A DNA stretch of 64,000 nucleotides from Flagellimonas algicola (lineage in GTDB: Bacteria; Bacteroidota; Bacteroidia; Flavobacteriales; Flavobacteriaceae): NCBI RefSeq assembly GCF_005937185.1, contig NZ_VCNI01000002.1, positions 1,302,001-1,366,000 on the forward strand, in the 5' to 3' direction. The position numbers and the translations under genes are program-made. How positions within the stretch are numbered: position 1 is the first letter of the stretch; the number at the start of each line of letters is the position of its first letter. The notes beneath the pieces were generated by a model that had not been told where the DNA came from, made no database searches, and saw nothing but the letters and a program-made list of their open reading frames with translations. Shown here piece after piece: positions 60,935 through 64,000 of the stretch.

Positions 60935-63900
60935 TTATTTTTTAGCCAAAAATATAGGTGCGTCGTTATTTCTTCCGATGATAAAAATCGTGTCCTTACC
61001 CATGGTGATTTTTTTCATCGTTCTTGCGGCTCCTGAAACATTGAAACCACTTTGTTTTACATATTTAAAATTTCCATTTTCACCTTGCTGCAAAATTAGT
61101 CCATGAAAAGCATCCAATCTTCCCAATTGTGTACTTATTTCATAGTTATTGCCCAAGATTATCAATTCATTGCGTCCATTGCCGGTCACATCTTCCAGCC
61201 CAATATCGTAAATGGAAGAGGATTGTACCAAACTTGGAAATTCCTTTTTGGTAAACTGCCCGTTTCCATCATTTATAAAATAGCAGCTGGCCAGTTCAAA
61301 TACTTGCTTTTTTCCGGCATCATCGAGCTTGCCTTTCCCGAATAAATCCTGGATGGAGGCATTGGCAAAGGACTCGTACAGTAAAAATTCCTTGTTTAAA
61401 AAGGGCATTTGTTTTACCAATTCATCTTTGGAGGCGAATGGCGTTTCAGTGTCCTTATGATAATAGGTCACAATGGGTTCGATGCTGCCATTATCGTCAA
61501 AATCATTGGTGTACAAAGTAATTGGTTTGTCCCTGCTGGCCTTAAGCTTGCTGTTAAGGCCCCAATTGCCACCGATCAAATCCAAATCCCCATCCTCGTC
61601 CAGATCCTCCGCTTTGACCATATTCCACCAACCGTGGGTGTTTTCCAAGCCGTTATCTTTTTGCAATTTGAAAGTACTTCCATCATTTAAGAAAATAGAA
61701 ACGGGCATCCAGTGGCCTACCGCCACAAGATCCAAATATCCGTTGGCATCCACATCAGCTGCAAATATGTCCTTGATGTTCCCTAAATATTCCAGTTCCG
61801 GAATGATTGCGTGGGTAACGTCCTTGAATTTTCCTGTGTCATCACGTTTGAGAAAAAACTGCTTGGGAGTTTTACCGTATTCGGACGGTACTTGATCAGA
61901 AACTATAACAACTTCTTCCTTACCGTCCCCGTCAAAATCCTCAGCGATCACTTTGGACGCATTGGTTTCCATCAAAGGCAAAAGCCCATGATCCAGATGA
62001 AACTTTCCTTTATCGTTAAGGTACAGTCTAGGTTGTAGCGGCATTCCGCTTTTGTATTCGTTACCTCCACTGACCACGAGCAGGTCAGGATAGGCATCGT
62101 CGTTGGCATTTAGAAAGGTGAGTGAAGTATCTTCGTTAGTAGCGTGCGTTGTAAAAAATTCTGGTTGGTGTGACCTGAAACTTCCGCTTTCATCTTGAAG
62201 GTATAGCGTAGAGGCCTGTTTTTTGGCGCCGCTTATGAAAAAATCCTCCAATCCGTCTTGGTTAACATCGGCAATGGCTATCCCAGGTCCTTCATTGGAG
62301 CTTGCAAAAGGAACAAGGGGCTCCTTGTCAAAATCCAAAGAGGTTGTTTCCGTATGGACAAAGTCAATCAGGGAATCCATGGGTTTGAATAAAGGTTGCC
62401 CAAGCTGCGATATGTTGTCATAGTAGTTGGCAACCGAATCGTTTTTGGTCACAGTGATTTGGTTGGGAACGGATACATTGTAGAGGGTTTTATAGGCGCC
62501 GCCAGGCCAAATAACATGAAGGGAATCTATTACGGAATCTTTGCCCAAACCGAGATGCACGCGAGGGGGAACGGCGGACAAATATCCTTTGGAGATGAAA
62601 TTTTCCTGGGTCACCGTCTGGGATGCTGAAAAGGCTATAATCTTTGTTCCCAAACCGAACTTGTTTTTTGGCCCTGCATCCAATTCCAAAGTCAAATGGT
62701 TACCTTGTAGACTGGTGTTTTCAAGAATAAATGCTTCCTCATCCACATTATTGATCACAAGATCCAAGTCTCCGTCATTATCCAAATCGGCATAAATGCT
62801 TCCATTGCTGAAGGAGGGCTCAACCCCAATCCAATTTTTGGTCAGGTTCTCAAACTGGGCTTCCCCGCGATTTCTAAAAATATAGTTAGGGATTTTCTTC
62901 ACGGGGATTTCCTCGATCAATGGCATATCGGATTGTAACATCCCTTGGTCAATACGCCTTTGGATACTTTCGTTGGACATGAAATTGATGAAATCCATAT
63001 CGTTGGTAGCTCCTTTTATGCCATTGGAAACAAAAACATCTTTGAGCCCGTCATTGTCAAAATCGGCCAAAAGGGCTCCCCAAGACCATTCTGTGGCAGA
63101 CAGGCCACTTAAGTTTCCAATCTCTGCAAAATTTGAGTTTCCCAAGTTGAGATGCAGGGTGTTTTGCATGTACTGCGGTGCGTAGCCATTTTTAAGATAC
63201 TGCTGGTAAATAGGGTAGCTGTATTCCAATCCGGATGTCTTGTAAGTCTTCAAGTTTTCTGGAAGCATGTCCAATGACAAAATATCGGTAAGCCCATCAT
63301 TGTTGACATCGGCTATATCATTACCCATGGAAAAGTGGGTGGTATGGCCCAATTTTTTATCGTCGGAAGAAATCAATTCTTTGAAGGTGCCATCTTGTTG
63401 GTTGATATAGAGATAGTCGTTCTCAAAAAAATCGTTTCCAACATAGATGTCTGGGTAGCCATCGTTGTTCACATCACTGATGGACAGACCCAATCCATAA
63501 CCACTTTTGCCTTGGAAGATTCCGGCCTTGGCACTGACATCAACAAAGTTTCCCCCTATATTTTCATACAATCTATCTCCTGAAAGGGAATCTACAAGCT
63601 TGCGTTGAGATCCCCGCCCATAGGCCCTATTGGGATACACAGAATGATTCAAAAGGTACATATCCAAATCCCCGTCCAAATCGTAATCAAAAAAAGCAGA
63701 GTGGGTAGAAAAGCCTGAAAAGTCAAGGTTGTACTTCTGTGCTTCCTCTTTAAAAAGTGGCACTCCGTTCACATCATTTCCCTGATTGACATAGAGCAGG
63801 TTATGTCCTTCCAAAATGTGGTAATTGCCCACTTTGCAAACATAGATATCCAACAGACCGTCACCATTAATGTCTACACTGGCAACTCCTGTGGTCCAAC

Positions 63901-64000
63901 CCGATGCATTATCGATTCCTGAAATATGATTGGTCTTTTCAAAGCGCAACCCTCCTTTGTTGAGGTACAGTTGATCTTCGGATTGATTGGCCGTAAAGTA
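60935..64000 (-). CDS. CRTAC1-like VCBS/FG-GAP protein (copy A), 5' end beyond the window
   Basis: At least 1021 residues of a third paralogue; the start lies beyond base 64000. The first visible residues, YFTANQSEDQLYLNKGG, align with GNMVPNRLYLNKGN of copy B, so only about 60-75 N-terminal residues, including the export signal, are missing. FG-GAP motifs (DINGDGLLDIYV, DYDLDGDLDMYLLN, DVNNDGLTDILSLD) precede ASPIC (FISKGYLSAVPPRVHLGLGKDSVIDSLHVIWPGG) and a second propeller. A TTG at 63949 is in frame but is not the true start, because homology continues upstream of it. It ends in FLAKK, 2 bases before copy B. Confidence 0.9.
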   Translation of the reverse strand, partial: YFTANQSEDQLYLNKGGLRFEKTNHISGIDNASGWTTGVASVDINGDGLLDIYVCKVGNYHILEGHNLLYVNQGNDVNGVPLFKEEAQKYNLDFSGFSTHSAFFDYDLDGDLDMYLLNHSVYPNRAYGRGSQRKLVDSLSGDRLYENIGGNFVDVSAKAGIFQGKSGYGLGLSISDVNNDGYPDIYVGNDFFENDYLYINQQDGTFKELISSDDKKLGHTTHFSMGNDIADVNNDGLTDILSLDMLPENLKTYKTSGLEYSYPIYQQYLKNGYAPQYMQNTLHLNLGNSNFAEIGNLSGLSATEWSWGALLADFDNDGLKDVFVSNGIKGATNDMDFINFMSNESIQRRIDQGMLQSDMPLIEEIPVKKIPNYIFRNRGEAQFENLTKNWIGVEPSFSNGSIYADLDNDGDLDLVINNVDEEAFILENTSLQGNHLTLELDAGPKNKFGLGTKIIAFSASQTVTQENFISKGYLSAVPPRVHLGLGKDSVIDSLHVIWPGGAYKTLYNVSVPNQITVTKNDSVANYYDNISQLGQPLFKPMDSLIDFVHTETTSLDFDKEPLVPFASSNEGPGIAIADVNQDGLEDFFISGAKKQASTLYLQDESGSFRSHQPEFFTTHATNEDTSLTFLNANDDAYPDLLVVSGGNEYKSGMPLQPRLYLNDKGKFHLDHGLLPLMETNASKVIAEDFDGDGKEEVVIVSDQVPSEYGKTPKQFFLKRDDTGKFKDVTHAIIPELEYLGNIKDIFAADVDANGYLDLVAVGHWMPVSIFLNDGSTFKLQKDNGLENTHGWWNMVKAEDLDEDGDLDLIGGNWGLNSKLKASRDKPITLYTNDFDDNGSIEPIVTYYHKDTETPFASKDELVKQMPFLNKEFLLYESFANASIQDLFGKGKLDDAGKKQVFELASCYFINDGNGQFTKKEFPSLVQSSSIYDIGLEDVTGNGRNELIILGNNYEISTQLGRLDAFHGLILQQGENGNFKYVKQSGFNVSGAARTMKKITMGKDTIFIIGRNNDAPIFLAKK

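Noticed and set aside
63949..63951. TTG as the start of the last VCBS protein
   Set aside because: Homology to its paralogues continues upstream to the window edge, so the true start is beyond 64000.

Overview
The window reads as chromosomal DNA of a marine-type Bacteroidota in the family Flavobacteriaceae. The evidence is the gene content: T9SS type A sorting domains, DUF3098/DUF4271/DUF4296 proteins, a SusC-style TonB receptor, VCBS/CRTAC1 lipoproteins and a DUF59-Mrp/NifU set. Promoters repeatedly show the Bacteroidota -7 element TAnnTTTG, and Shine-Dalgarno sequences are scarce. I suspect the Muricauda/Allomuricauda group, but this is a guess. I see no tRNA, rRNA, CRISPR array, insertion sequence or prophage. 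Coding density is high and no gene-free stretch exceeds 300 bases.

Layout. 1-1672 (minus): ftsX, a DUF3098 gene and uppP (cut by the window edge), an envelope and cell-division operon. 1.7-5.7 kb: leuS, a SemiSWEET transporter and a membrane zinc peptidase. 5.7-9.6 kb (minus): ferritin, a small unknown gene, an LpxR-like lipid A deacylase, an Lrp/AsnC regulator and saccharopine dehydrogenase. 9.7-11.7 kb: DUF423 and pckA. 11.8-14.9 kb (minus): hemD, DUF4271 and a GT39 glycosyltransferase. 15-17.5 kb: polyprenol-phosphate mannosyltransferase, dihydroorotase and a DUF4296 lipoprotein. 17.5-23.4 kb: an SDR, tyrS, a small lipoprotein, a LuxE-like protein, two very small T9SS-sorted proteins and a larger secreted protein.

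23.4-30.5 kb holds a TonB receptor and a duplicated beta-helix-type lipoprotein, divergent from a PhoB/PhoR-like two-component pair. The shared intergenic region carries TGTTAC/TGTTAA hexamers at exact 11-bp spacing, which look like Pho boxes. 30.4-39.7 kb carries trmB, a LysE transporter, an MGMT-like protein lacking its catalytic cysteine, a 7-bp tandem repeat array, an Fe-S module (mrp, nifU-like, FNR, ferredoxin), an ABC exporter, a TPM protein and a PhnA-like protein. 39.7-51.2 kb holds a penicillin acylase, two metallophosphoesterases (one fused to an outer-membrane barrel), a GAF protein and an HD domain fused to a Pycsar-type membrane effector (PycTM).

51.2-64 kb (minus) is one compact six-gene unit running off the window: three tandem CRTAC1/VCBS-ASPIC lipoproteins, a vanadium-haloperoxidase-type PAP2 lipoprotein, a membrane-anchored SRPBCC/GyrI-like protein and an SdiA-regulated-type beta-propeller lipoprotein. 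Most of its products should be surface or periplasmic.

The most interesting parts are the putative Pho-controlled TonB/lipoprotein pair, the HD-PycTM fusion, the phosphoesterase-barrel fusion with kinase-like motifs in its middle, and the CRTAC1/haloperoxidase operon.
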